From NCBI RefSeq assembly GCF_900170025.1, contig NZ_FWEX01000006.1, forward strand, positions 3,153,839-3,217,838: a stretch of DNA of 64,000 bases. The letters are read 5' to 3'. The notes under the pieces are model-generated. The model was not told the DNA's origin. It searched no databases and saw only the letters and a list, made by a program, of their open reading frames with translations. The stretch comes from Nitrospira sp. ND1. Lineage in GTDB: Bacteria > Nitrospirota > Nitrospiria > Nitrospirales > Nitrospiraceae. Made by a program: the position numbers and the translations under genes. Shown here one piece after another: positions 1 through 7,803 of the stretch (its first letter is position 1; each line of letters starts with the position of its first letter).

Positions 1-296
1 GGGCCACCCTGCTTGCCGAGGTACTGGGCGATGATTTCTCCGGGGGAAAAGCCGCGAATGAGAAACGCGCCCATATCGCGGTGAAACGGCGCAATGACGT
101 CATCCGGCCTCAGCGCCGAGGCATAACCGACGGCGATCGCCTCCATCCCATGACTCGTATAGACGCCGCCGACGATGCGGCCCTGCCGGTAGAGCGCGCT
201 GATCCGGTCTTCCAGGCTTCTCGTCAACCGGAGGTAGTAGTACATATCGAGGAGGTCGCCGCGTTTGATTTCATTGGCGATGACCGCAACGTCCAT
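1..296 (-). CDS. 2-oxoacid (pyruvate/branched-chain) dehydrogenase E1 component, alpha subunit, partial
   Basis: Only the N-terminal 98 codons lie in the window; the gene runs off the left edge. The protein begins MDVAVIANEIKRGDLLDMYY and continues with RSLEDRISALYRQGRI, a GGVYTSHGMEAIAVG stretch and RPDDVIAPFHRDMG. This is the usual opening of thiamine-diphosphate-dependent E1 alpha subunits (dimer-interface helix, then the H-x-G-x-EA region). The enzyme would decarboxylate a 2-oxoacid and pass the acyl group to E2 lipoamide. The start is ATG at 296, preceded by GGAGG. It is the last gene seen in the tyrosine operon, 29 nt after the phosphoribosyltransferase-like gene. Substrate (pyruvate or branched-chain oxoacid) cannot be decided from this fragment. 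Confidence 0.85.
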   Translation of the reverse strand, partial: MDVAVIANEIKRGDLLDMYYYLRLTRSLEDRISALYRQGRIVGGVYTSHGMEAIAVGYASALRPDDVIAPFHRDMGAFLIRGFSPGEIIAQYLGKQGG

Positions 297-325
297 GATG
301 ACCTCCGAGTGAGGTGGCCAGGTAC

Positions 326-1087
326 TCAGAGTGCCGGAAGATCCCGCCATGACAACAAGGGTTTGTGGTCCTTGCACGAGTGACAATCGGACGCGTCCCA
401 CTGCGGCATGTCCAGGTCAACGCTGAAGTAAAAGGGAAAACGCGCCGTGAGTTCGTCCATCAAGGGGAATTGCCCGCTGTCTCGTCTGGCAAAAACCATC
501 ATGCCTGCAAGTTGTCCTCCGCGATCCGTCACGACCTTTCCCAATTTGCTGACGCACAGTCCGCGAGTGGTCACGTCGTTCAAGGAGAGAAAGCGTTCTC
601 CCGTTTCGACTGTGCCTTGGATGATGTCGGTGCCGATCTTGCCCGTCTCGTGATTGAACGGGGTCAGGACGACGCGGAGCGGCATCTGTGGAACCAGGAT
701 GTCGCTGGTTCGCTCGGCCAGAAATCGCGCGTCGGATGAGGTGGTGAGAATTCCTGTCGGCGGATGGTGTCGAAACGTCTGCAGAATCCATTCCGCCATG
801 TTGGATGCGATGATGGTCACGAGATCGGGGAATCGCGCGATGGATTCAAAGCGCAGATAGATATCCGTGTGGTGGCCGGAGACCACTTCCACATGGCTAT
901 CGAAATACACCGCTCGCGAGTCATGCAGCAGGCGCTGAATATCCCATGACGACAGAGTGGGATGCGGGGTGTCGCGAATCAGGTGTTCCAGCCTCACGTC
1001 GATCTCAGAACCCTCATAGAGCTTCCTCTGTCGTTCCACCAACTCCAGGGTGGCGGTTTCCGGGGATTTGTCGATTGACGGCATCAT
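326..1087 (-). CDS. Orotate-phosphoribosyltransferase-like protein (type I PRTase fold)
   Basis: The 253-residue protein resembles type I phosphoribosyltransferases. An N-terminal helical part is followed by an IYLRFESIARFPDL segment, a TSSDARFLAE region and a PRPP-loop-like stretch LSLNDVTTRG. In the classical PRPP loop two acidic residues precede the TTxG part; here the first is Asn, so the call rests partly on overall layout. The tail contains CHSC, a possible metal or redox site. The start is taken at ATG 1087, where an AGGAG sits 8 nt upstream; a longer reading to 1117 has no such site. It lies 13 nt after the FAA hydrolase gene and is probably cotranscribed with it. A role in tyrosine breakdown is not obvious; salvage or a regulatory role are alternatives. 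Confidence 0.6.
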   Translation of the reverse strand: MMPSIDKSPETATLELVERQRKLYEGSEIDVRLEHLIRDTPHPTLSSWDIQRLLHDSRAVYFDSHVEVVSGHHTDIYLRFESIARFPDLVTIIASNMAEWILQTFRHHPPTGILTTSSDARFLAERTSDILVPQMPLRVVLTPFNHETGKIGTDIIQGTVETGERFLSLNDVTTRGLCVSKLGKVVTDRGGQLAGMMVFARRDSGQFPLMDELTARFPFYFSVDLDMPQWDASDCHSCKDHKPLLSWRDLPAL

Positions 1088-1100
1088 GACCCGTACTCCT

Positions 1101-2084
1101 CTAGTTCTGTGCGGCAATGGTCGTTCTCAGAATGCCGATCGGCAGAATCTCCAATTCGACGACATCGCCTGGTTTCAAATATCGATCAAGCTCCAGGCCG
1201 CACCCGCCGCCGACTGTTCCGGAGCCGAACAGATCGCCGGGATATAGGAACTCACCTCGCGACACGTGTTCGATCATTTGCGAAAACGACCAATGGATTG
1301 AACCGAAACGCCCCTCAGACCAGACCTCGCCGTTGATACGGGCGATCATCCGTAACGACGCGAGGTCCTGAATGTCATCGGGCGTGACGATGCAGGGACC
1401 GATGGCGGTGGCGAAATCTTTCCCTTTTGCCGGTCCTAGGCGGCAAGCCATTTCCTGAAATTGAATGTCTCGCGCGCTGAAGTCGTTCATGATCGTATAA
1501 CCGGCGATGTAGTTCACGGCATCCCGCTCGGCAATATCGATTCCCTTGCGTCCGATGACGCAGGCCAGCTCCAGTTCGTAATCCAGTTTCTGTGTGTTCA
1601 GCGGCCACCGAAGCTCATGATCAGGCCCGATGATCGTCCGGTGGTTGCCTTTGTAGTACACGGGGGCCTTGTACCATTCAGGCGGGATCGGTTGTCCCCG
1701 TCGCTTGGAGGTCGCCGCAATGTGCTCCTCGAAGGCAATAAAATCACGCAGGGATGAAGGATTGGGGAGGGGAGCCGTCAATCGGACGCTCGCCGGATCA
1801 TAAAAGATGGTCTCACCCGCCGGACCTGCGATGGAGGAACCATGGCCTACCGCATAGTCGAATGCGCGACGGGCCGCGTCTGTCGCAGCGGGGCCGCCTT
1901 CCAAAAACTCCAACATGGTGGCGGGGACCTGCGCGTCGGCGAGGCGGCGCGGTTGTGTTTCGCCCTGATCGGTGAGTCGTCGCGCCTGCGCCATGTTGAG
2001 GTCTACGATCGAGGCATTGTGCAACGCACCGATTCTGGTGAAGGTTCCGACGGGAGTGCGCACCTGGAAGCTGACGAGTTTCAT
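1101..2084 (-). CDS. Fumarylacetoacetate hydrolase family protein
   Basis: The 327-residue protein has the FAA hydrolase fold signature: a DYELELACVIGRKG metal-binding acidic segment, MNDFSARDIQFQE, and KDFATAIGPCIV. In this family the acidic residues bind Mg2+ or Ca2+ and the enzyme cleaves a C-C bond in a beta-diketo acid. Its position directly after homogentisate dioxygenase, with stop and start overlapping as ATGA at 2081-2084, supports a role in the last step of tyrosine catabolism, giving fumarate and acetoacetate. No maleylacetoacetate isomerase is seen in the window, so isomerisation may be done elsewhere or the enzyme may accept the maleyl form. The start is ATG 2084, chosen for the overlap and the GGAG upstream. 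Exact substrate is inferred from context. Confidence 0.85.
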   Translation of the reverse strand: MKLVSFQVRTPVGTFTRIGALHNASIVDLNMAQARRLTDQGETQPRRLADAQVPATMLEFLEGGPAATDAARRAFDYAVGHGSSIAGPAGETIFYDPASVRLTAPLPNPSSLRDFIAFEEHIAATSKRRGQPIPPEWYKAPVYYKGNHRTIIGPDHELRWPLNTQKLDYELELACVIGRKGIDIAERDAVNYIAGYTIMNDFSARDIQFQEMACRLGPAKGKDFATAIGPCIVTPDDIQDLASLRMIARINGEVWSEGRFGSIHWSFSQMIEHVSRGEFLYPGDLFGSGTVGGGCGLELDRYLKPGDVVELEILPIGILRTTIAAQN

Positions 2085-3196
2085 GGGCGGCTCCAACTCA
2101 TCGCATAGTCCTTCAGTTCAACGGCGTCACATTCGGGCATCACCGTAAAGGCCCGTCGCGATTCGATCATCACGGCGACTTCGTCCGTCTGCTCCTTGGT
2201 CTTGCTCGCGGCGATGGCCTGCGGGTGCGGGCCATGATGAATCCCTTGTGGATGCAGCGTGAACATGCCGGGATGAATGCCGGCGCGGCTGAAAAAATCT
2301 CCCTGGTGATAAAAGAGCACTTCGTCATAGTCCATGTTGCGATGATAAAACGGAACGCGAAGTGCGCTCGGGTCGCTTTCCAGCGGCCTTGGCGCGAAGG
2401 TCGATATCAGCAGTCCGCCGGCTTGAAAGGTCATGTGCACGCTGGGCGGGAGGTGATAGCGCGGGCTGATGACCGGACGAAAATCCCGGACATTCAACTT
2501 GGCGACCCAGAGGTCACCCTTCCAGGCCGCGACATCCATGGGATAGAACGGGTAGTACACCCGGGTGTAGTCACCGTCCCGCTTGATGCGCACTTCCCAT
2601 TCGTGTCGACTATGGGCGTCTTCCGGAGGCAGCGCCAGTTCCGGCGCGGTGAGGACCCCCGGATCAAATAACGCATGGCGGCCGAGCGGGCCTCGATCCG
2701 GCACTTCGACAGGCGCCGTAGTCTCGACCATGAGAAACAGCCCCGGCTCTCCCTTCGTATCGACATGGACTCGATATGTTGTGCCTTTCGGGATCACCAG
2801 GTAGTCGCCCGGTTCATAACTCAAGAATCCGTAGTCCGTTTCCCACCGACCGCGCCCTCGATGCACAAAGACGATTTCGTCCCCGTCGGCATTGCGCACG
2901 AAGTGAGGCATCGTTTCCGCACGTCTGGACAGGGAGACACGGGCATCCGGACTCTGCAAGACCAGGGTTGGGCGTCCGTCGGCGGAATGGTAATCGGCGG
3001 TCGGCAGCTCGGTGCAGGTAAACGCCCGGGGGCGGAGCGGACCGTCGATCCTGCTCCACGCAGTCGGTGGATGGTGATGGTAGAGGTGCGAGGAGGGGCC
3101 GCTGAACCCCTGACGACCATGCTCTTCCTCGTGGAGTCCGTCGGGAACACCGACGTGTGCCTGATTGGGAGGGGCGCCTTTTTTCACTAAGTACAT
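2081..3196 (-). CDS. hmgA: Homogentisate 1,2-dioxygenase
   Basis: A 371-residue cupin-type ring-cleaving dioxygenase, shorter than the roughly 430-445 residues of classical HGD. It converts homogentisate to maleylacetoacetate using Fe2+ and O2. The C-terminal cupin holds the expected ligand region: His285 in FYHRN, Asp291 or Glu292 in the following DYDE, and His321 in IHHGPHP. The His-to-His spacing matches the human enzyme, while the acidic ligand is either one residue late or an Asp. The start is ATG 3196, 6 nt after AGGAGG; a GTG directly in front at 3199 is too close to that site. The gene is 37 nt downstream of the HPPD-like gene and overlaps the FAA hydrolase gene. Confidence 0.88.
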   Translation of the reverse strand: MYLVKKGAPPNQAHVGVPDGLHEEEHGRQGFSGPSSHLYHHHPPTAWSRIDGPLRPRAFTCTELPTADYHSADGRPTLVLQSPDARVSLSRRAETMPHFVRNADGDEIVFVHRGRGRWETDYGFLSYEPGDYLVIPKGTTYRVHVDTKGEPGLFLMVETTAPVEVPDRGPLGRHALFDPGVLTAPELALPPEDAHSRHEWEVRIKRDGDYTRVYYPFYPMDVAAWKGDLWVAKLNVRDFRPVISPRYHLPPSVHMTFQAGGLLISTFAPRPLESDPSALRVPFYHRNMDYDEVLFYHQGDFFSRAGIHPGMFTLHPQGIHHGPHPQAIAASKTKEQTDEVAVMIESRRAFTVMPECDAVELKDYAMSWSRP

Positions 3197-3233
3197 CACG
3201 AACCTCCTGATGCCTCAGGGACGGCTCGATGTT

Positions 3234-3830
3234 TTACGACGTCGACTGAAACGACTCGGATGGCGTGTCTTTAAAGGGAAGCGGAAGGGTCTCGTAGTCG
3301 ATGATCGTGTTCTCGATCCCTCTGGTTTGATCTCTCTCAATATCTCTATAGAGCGCTTCGACGGTCGCGCGCACGAAGGTCTTGGATTCCTCCAGCCCGT
3401 GCTGCCGTTGGGTCAGTTCCAGGAACAGGCCGCACCCGGGGAAGAGGGGATAGGTGAATCGCTGCTTGAGGGGCCCGAAGCCGTCGCGGCCATTCTTGGT
3501 TTCTCCGGAGAATCGGACTCCATGGGATTCCCATTCGCGACAGACCGCTTCGATGTCATCGACCTCTAGGGCGATGTGCTGAACCCCTTCGCCGTATTTA
3601 TCGATAAAGTCACAGATCTGGGACCGACGTGCTTTATTGCGGCCTTGCATGAGCGCGATCTTCGCATCGCCCCGTTGAACGACCACGGTGTCCATGCTCG
3701 ACATGTCACTGCCGACATCCTGAGCGGACCAAATCACGTGAAAGCCGAGTACGGTGGTGAAGAGGGATTCGACGGCGGCGAGATTTTTCACGCAGAGCGT
3801 GATGTGATCAATACCGATGGCTTCTTTCAT
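3234..3830 (-). CDS. 4-hydroxyphenylpyruvate dioxygenase-like VOC protein
   Basis: A 198-residue protein of the vicinal-oxygen-chelate family, about half the length of classical HPPD. It carries one full set of the 2-His-1-carboxylate iron ligands: His9 in GIDHITLCV, His85 in GVQHIALEV and Glu138 in GLFLELTQR. The GVQHIAL and FLEL-QR motifs are the ones seen in the catalytic domain of HPPD, so the protein looks like that domain alone. It would convert 4-hydroxyphenylpyruvate to homogentisate. The start is ATG 3830 with AGGAGG 7 nt upstream; a longer reading to 3944 runs into the promoter. It is the first gene of the minus-strand tyrosine operon. Another aromatic 2-oxoacid substrate is possible. 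Confidence 0.78.
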   Translation of the reverse strand: MKEAIGIDHITLCVKNLAAVESLFTTVLGFHVIWSAQDVGSDMSSMDTVVVQRGDAKIALMQGRNKARRSQICDFIDKYGEGVQHIALEVDDIEAVCREWESHGVRFSGETKNGRDGFGPLKQRFTYPLFPGCGLFLELTQRQHGLEESKTFVRATVEALYRDIERDQTRGIENTIIDYETLPLPFKDTPSESFQSTS

Positions 3831-3920
3831 GGTGGGTCCTCCTACGCGGCCTCGGAAAACGTGGAAGGGACTCATGCCATTGTCGCGATCGGGAAGAGCA
3901 GGATTCACATACGCCCACAC

Positions 3921-3948
3921 TATATAACATAATAGTTGCATCATTCAA
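3921..3948 (-). promoter_or_regulatory. Predicted sigma-70 promoter of the tyrosine-degradation operon
   Basis: On the minus strand TTGAAT (3948-3943) is followed after 16 nt by TATATA (3926-3921). The leader to the ATG at 3830 would be about 84 nt. The region is strikingly AT-rich against its surroundings. Confidence 0.55.
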
Positions 3949-3965
3949 TATAGATTTTGTATTAT
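3936..3965 (+). promoter_or_regulatory. Predicted sigma-70 promoter of the fatty-acid operon
   Basis: TTGCAT (3936-3941), an 18-nt spacer and TATTAT (3960-3965) precede the diiron-protein gene, giving a leader of about 84 nt. Its -35 box lies inside the spacer of the divergent minus-strand promoter. Confidence 0.5.
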
Positions 3966-4055
3966 TTGCCATGGCGACGAACATGAGAAAGGACATTCGC
4001 ATGAAGTTCGGTTGGGACGAGACGGGACATCCCGGTATGACCGCGGAGGTGCACG

Positions 4056-4823
4056 ATGTCGTTTTACGAACATGTGCGCGCGGACGTGCTCCGGCATGGA
4101 GCGATCAATAATACCTACCTGACACGGTTTCAAGCCGGTGAGGTGACCGACAGAGAGTTCCACGAATTTGCCGTCGAGTTTTATAGTTTTGCGCGATTCT
4201 TTCCCCGCATCCTTGCCGCTCAATTAGTCAACACTGAAGATGAGGCCGTGGCCGATGAGCTGACGAAAGTCCTCTACTCGGAACTCGGCGACGGCATCGT
4301 CAAGCATCGCCACGAATTGCTGTACCGGAACTTCCTCCGGTCGATTGGCATCGACATTCATGACGCGATGCACACACCCATGAAACCCAGCACAAGGGCG
4401 TATATCCAGGGAATGGAACGGCTTTATAGCAGCAGGCACCACGCGACGGCGTTGGGAGCGTCCTTTGGTCTTGAGAACATGGCCATCACGATGTGGGACC
4501 ATTTGATTCCAGGGTTGACCCGGTTGAAGCAGGTCCGGTATCCGCGCATGGACATGACGTATTTCACCTTCCACCGCCAACTCGAATCCGCGCATGAAAA
4601 AGCCATGGAGCATGCCGTGGAAGCTGTCGGAGGAGCGGGGGCGAATGGGTGCGCAACGATGAGCGCACAAGAGCATAGAGATTTTTGCCTGGGAATGAAC
4701 GCGGTGCTGGACTATCTCGAAGGGTTTTGGATGGGGCTGGAACGAAAGGCGTCCGGTATCCGACGGAGCCGGCCTCAGCCGGCGCGGCAGTTGGCGAGTG
4801 AACTGCGCGGACAATCGCATTGA
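4056..4823 (+). CDS. Heme-oxygenase-like diiron protein (CADD/UndA/TenA-type fold)
   Basis: A 255-residue, largely helical protein. It has the ligand pattern of heme-oxygenase-like diiron oxidases: acidic residues and histidines in helix two (Glu76, Asp79, His84, His86 in SELGDGIVKHRHE), Glu140 in GLENMA, and an H-x3-E-x2-H set (His173, Glu177, His180). Known members include CADD, which makes p-aminobenzoate from its own tyrosine, and UndA, which makes terminal alkenes from fatty acids. The start is ATG 4056 with GGAGG 6 nt upstream. It is first in the beta-oxidation operon and 24 nt ahead of an acyl-CoA ligase. That neighbourhood favours an acyl substrate, but this is inference; a cofactor role is also possible. 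Confidence 0.72.
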   Translation: MSFYEHVRADVLRHGAINNTYLTRFQAGEVTDREFHEFAVEFYSFARFFPRILAAQLVNTEDEAVADELTKVLYSELGDGIVKHRHELLYRNFLRSIGIDIHDAMHTPMKPSTRAYIQGMERLYSSRHHATALGASFGLENMAITMWDHLIPGLTRLKQVRYPRMDMTYFTFHRQLESAHEKAMEHAVEAVGGAGANGCATMSAQEHRDFCLGMNAVLDYLEGFWMGLERKASGIRRSRPQPARQLASELRGQSH

Positions 4824-4847
4824 CCCGGCTGCGGGTCGGAGGATCAC

Positions 4848-6563
4848 ATGGAGCGCGTGTGGATCAGCCGCTACGATGCGGGTGTTCCTCTCTCCTCCGC
4901 CTATCCGGAATGGACCGTCCCGGACCTGCTTCGTCGCTCCGCCTCATGTTTTCCCGAATCGACCGCTCTCTTCTTTTATGGCGCGCGTCTTTCCTTCCGT
5001 GAACTGAACGATCTGACCACGCGTTTTGCACATGGGTTGCTGCGGCTCGGCGTGAAGAGGGGCGATCGGGTCGCTCTCATGCTGCCGAATATTCCACAGG
5101 CGGTCATCGCCTATTACGGCGTACTAAAGGCCGGAGCGATTGTCGCGCCCATGAATCCTCTATACGTCGAACGTGAAATTCACAGTCAGTTGGCCGACGC
5201 CGGCAGCGAGATCATCGTTGCGTTGGATCTTTTTTATCCCCGCATTCAGGCCGTCCGCGAGCAGACGGGTCTACCCGAACGGATCATCATCACCAGCCTC
5301 GGAGATTTTCTTCCGACCGTGAAGCGGCTGCTCTATCCGCTTAAGGCCCGGTTGGCAAAGCGCTGGGTGGCGGTCGAGAAAACTCCCCCGGTCTATGACT
5401 TTCTTGCACTGCTCGACGCGGCATCCCCTCGCACCGAAGATGATTCCCCGCTTCTACCCACGGTGGAGCCGGACGCGCTGGCCCAGATTCAATATACCGG
5501 CGGCACGACCGGCACCCCCAAGGGTGTCATGCTCTCGCATCGTAACGTGGTGGTCAATGCGATGCAGGGGCGCCTCTGGTGTTCGGATTTTCAGGAGGGG
5601 AAGGAGGTCTTCCTGGGCGCGGTGCCGTTTTTCCATTGTTATGGGCTGAGTACTTGCCAGAATCTCGCCGTCGCGACTGGTTCACAGATCGTCCTGCTCC
5701 CGCGATTCCATGCGGAGGAGGCGGTGAAATTGATTCATCAGCACCGGGTCACCATTGTGTCGGGCGTGCCGGTGATGTTCGCCATGATCACAGATTGTCC
5801 GAAAGTCGGACGGTACGACTTACATTCGATACGGGTCTGCCTTTGCGGAGCCAGCCCCTTGCCGACCGAGGTGCAGGAACGATTCGAGCGGTTGAGCGGG
5901 GTCAAGATTTCAGAAGGATACGGGTTGACCGAGGCGGGTCCCACCACCCATTGCAACCCGATTCAGGGGGATCATCCGCAAGGCTCGATGGGGTTGCCGT
6001 TTCCCGATACGGACGCACGGATTGTGGATGAAGAGACGGGCATGCGGGACATCCCTACGGGAGAAGCGGGGGAACTGATCATCCGCGGGCCTCAGGTGAT
6101 GCAGGGCTACTGGCGGAAAACCGAGGACACGCAAGCGGTGTTGCGCGACGGCTGGCTCTACACCGGAGATATCGTCACGCGTGATGAGCATGGATTTTTC
6201 TTTTTTCTGGATCGCAAGAAAGATGTCATCAAGCCATGGGGGGAGACCGTCTATCCGCGAGAGGTTGAAGAAATCCTTTATCAGCATCCCGCCGTGCGTG
6301 AGGCGGTGGTGGTAGGCGCTCCCGACCACCATTACGGAGAAGCGGTCAAGGCGTTTGTCGTGCAGAAGGAGGGATGTGCCGTCACGGAGAGAGAGTTGAT
6401 CGAGCACTGCCGCCGGTCGCTGGCACGGTTCAAGGTCCCGGTGGCTATCGAATTTCGCACTGAATTGCCACGCACCATTATCGGGAAGGTGTTGCGACGC
6501 GCCTTGCGCGATGAGGCGGATCCGGTCCCGGCCGGTATGCAGTCGTCGCGCAAGGCGATGTGA
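4848..6563 (+). CDS. Long-chain fatty-acid-CoA ligase (AMP-binding, FadD-like)
   Basis: A 571-residue adenylate-forming enzyme that activates a carboxylic acid with ATP and ligates it to CoA. Visible motifs are the P-loop YTGGTTGTPKGVMLSH, GYGLTEAGP, YTGDI, the hinge DRKKDVIKPWGETVYP, and the C-terminal catalytic lysine region GKVLRR. Length and motif order fit long-chain acyl-CoA synthetases rather than short-chain ones. ATG 4848 has GGAGG 6 nt upstream. The next genes cover the following beta-oxidation steps, so an acyl chain is the likely substrate. Chain length cannot be read from the sequence. Confidence 0.9.
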   Translation: MERVWISRYDAGVPLSSAYPEWTVPDLLRRSASCFPESTALFFYGARLSFRELNDLTTRFAHGLLRLGVKRGDRVALMLPNIPQAVIAYYGVLKAGAIVAPMNPLYVEREIHSQLADAGSEIIVALDLFYPRIQAVREQTGLPERIIITSLGDFLPTVKRLLYPLKARLAKRWVAVEKTPPVYDFLALLDAASPRTEDDSPLLPTVEPDALAQIQYTGGTTGTPKGVMLSHRNVVVNAMQGRLWCSDFQEGKEVFLGAVPFFHCYGLSTCQNLAVATGSQIVLLPRFHAEEAVKLIHQHRVTIVSGVPVMFAMITDCPKVGRYDLHSIRVCLCGASPLPTEVQERFERLSGVKISEGYGLTEAGPTTHCNPIQGDHPQGSMGLPFPDTDARIVDEETGMRDIPTGEAGELIIRGPQVMQGYWRKTEDTQAVLRDGWLYTGDIVTRDEHGFFFFLDRKKDVIKPWGETVYPREVEEILYQHPAVREAVVVGAPDHHYGEAVKAFVVQKEGCAVTERELIEHCRRSLARFKVPVAIEFRTELPRTIIGKVLRRALRDEADPVPAGMQSSRKAM

Positions 6564-6581
6564 GGCTGCGAGGAGGGCACC

Positions 6582-7772
6582 ATGAGAGAGGTCGTCATCG
6601 TCGCCGGCGTACGCACCCCTATCGGTAACTTCGGCGGTGCCCTGAAGGACCTTCCGCCTCACAAGATGGGGGAATTGGTCGTGCGTGAAGCCGTCTCGCG
6701 TGCCAAGGTGGATCCCCGGCTCATCGACGAAGTGATCGTGGGCTCCGTTGGTCACACGAGTGATGCCTACAACGTCGCTCGTGCGATTGCGCTCATGGCC
6801 GGACTGCCCGTGCGTACCCCGGCCTATTCGGTGCAGCGCAACTGCTCCTCCGGCCTCCAGCCGTTCGTCAATGCGTACCAGAACATTCAAAGTGAGGATG
6901 CAGACGCACAAGTCGTGGGGGGAGTGGAAAGCATGAGCCGCGCCCCGTTTGTCTCACGGGACATGCGATGGGGAAAACGGCTCCGCAACGCCGAATTGAT
7001 CGACAGTATCTGGGAGGGATTGACCGATGCGTTTTGTGGCCAATTGATGGGCCGGACGGCCGAGAACCTGGCTGAGGAGTTTGGCATCGGTCGTGAGGAG
7101 CAGGATCGATATGCGGTGGAGAGCCACCGCCGGGCGTTCAAAGCCATTCGGGAGGGTCGGCTCAAGGATGAGATTCTGCCTCTGATGGTGCCGAAGTCGG
7201 TGGCCGGACGTGATGTCGCACCGGTGGTCGTCTCGCAAGACGAGGGGCCGAATGTCGGGTTGACGGAACAGCAACTCGCGCTCTATCCGCCGCTTTTCAA
7301 AGAACAGGGGAGCGTCACGGCGGGGAACAGTTGCCCCCTCAACGATGGCGCCGCTGCAGCGGTCGTCATGTCCTCCGCGCGTGCGCGTGAGTTGGGGTGT
7401 CGCCCGCTCGGCCGCATCAGAGGGTATGCCTTCATCGGCGTGGAGCCGACGCGTATGGGGATCGGTCCCGCCGAAGCGCTCCCGTTGGCACTCAAGCGCG
7501 CCGGTGTCACCCTCACCGATCTTGAACTCATCGAAGTGAACGAGGCCTTTGCCGTGCAGTACCTCGCGGTGGAACGTGTGTTGGGACTCAAGCGGGAGCT
7601 CGTCAATGTGAACGGCGGCGCGATTGCGCTGGGTCATCCGGTCGGCATGACGGGTGCCCGGCTGGTCATCACGATCCTGTACGAGATGCAGCGGCGTGGC
7701 GCTGCACTCGGTGCAGTGGCCCTGTGTGTCGGCGGCGGGCAGGGCGCTGCGATGGTGTTGGAACGCATGTGA
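6582..7772 (+). CDS. Acetyl-CoA C-acyltransferase (thiolase)
   Basis: A 396-residue thiolase with the full catalytic set: nucleophile Cys88 in QRNCSSGLQ, the NEAFAVQ motif, His in GGAIALGHPVGMTGAR, and the second Cys in ALCVGGGQGAAMV near the C terminus. It would cleave 3-ketoacyl-CoA or condense two acetyl-CoA. It starts at ATG 6582 after AGGAGGG, 18 nt behind the ligase gene, and is followed at once by a 3-hydroxyacyl-CoA dehydrogenase. It could also process acetoacetyl-CoA derived from the acetoacetate made by the divergent tyrosine operon. The sequence does not separate the degradative FadA role from the biosynthetic one. Confidence 0.92.
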   Translation: MREVVIVAGVRTPIGNFGGALKDLPPHKMGELVVREAVSRAKVDPRLIDEVIVGSVGHTSDAYNVARAIALMAGLPVRTPAYSVQRNCSSGLQPFVNAYQNIQSEDADAQVVGGVESMSRAPFVSRDMRWGKRLRNAELIDSIWEGLTDAFCGQLMGRTAENLAEEFGIGREEQDRYAVESHRRAFKAIREGRLKDEILPLMVPKSVAGRDVAPVVVSQDEGPNVGLTEQQLALYPPLFKEQGSVTAGNSCPLNDGAAAAVVMSSARARELGCRPLGRIRGYAFIGVEPTRMGIGPAEALPLALKRAGVTLTDLELIEVNEAFAVQYLAVERVLGLKRELVNVNGGAIALGHPVGMTGARLVITILYEMQRRGAALGAVALCVGGGQGAAMVLERM

Positions 7773-7803
7773 CCGGTGCGTGTCGAGCGACAGGAGTCGT
7801 CCC

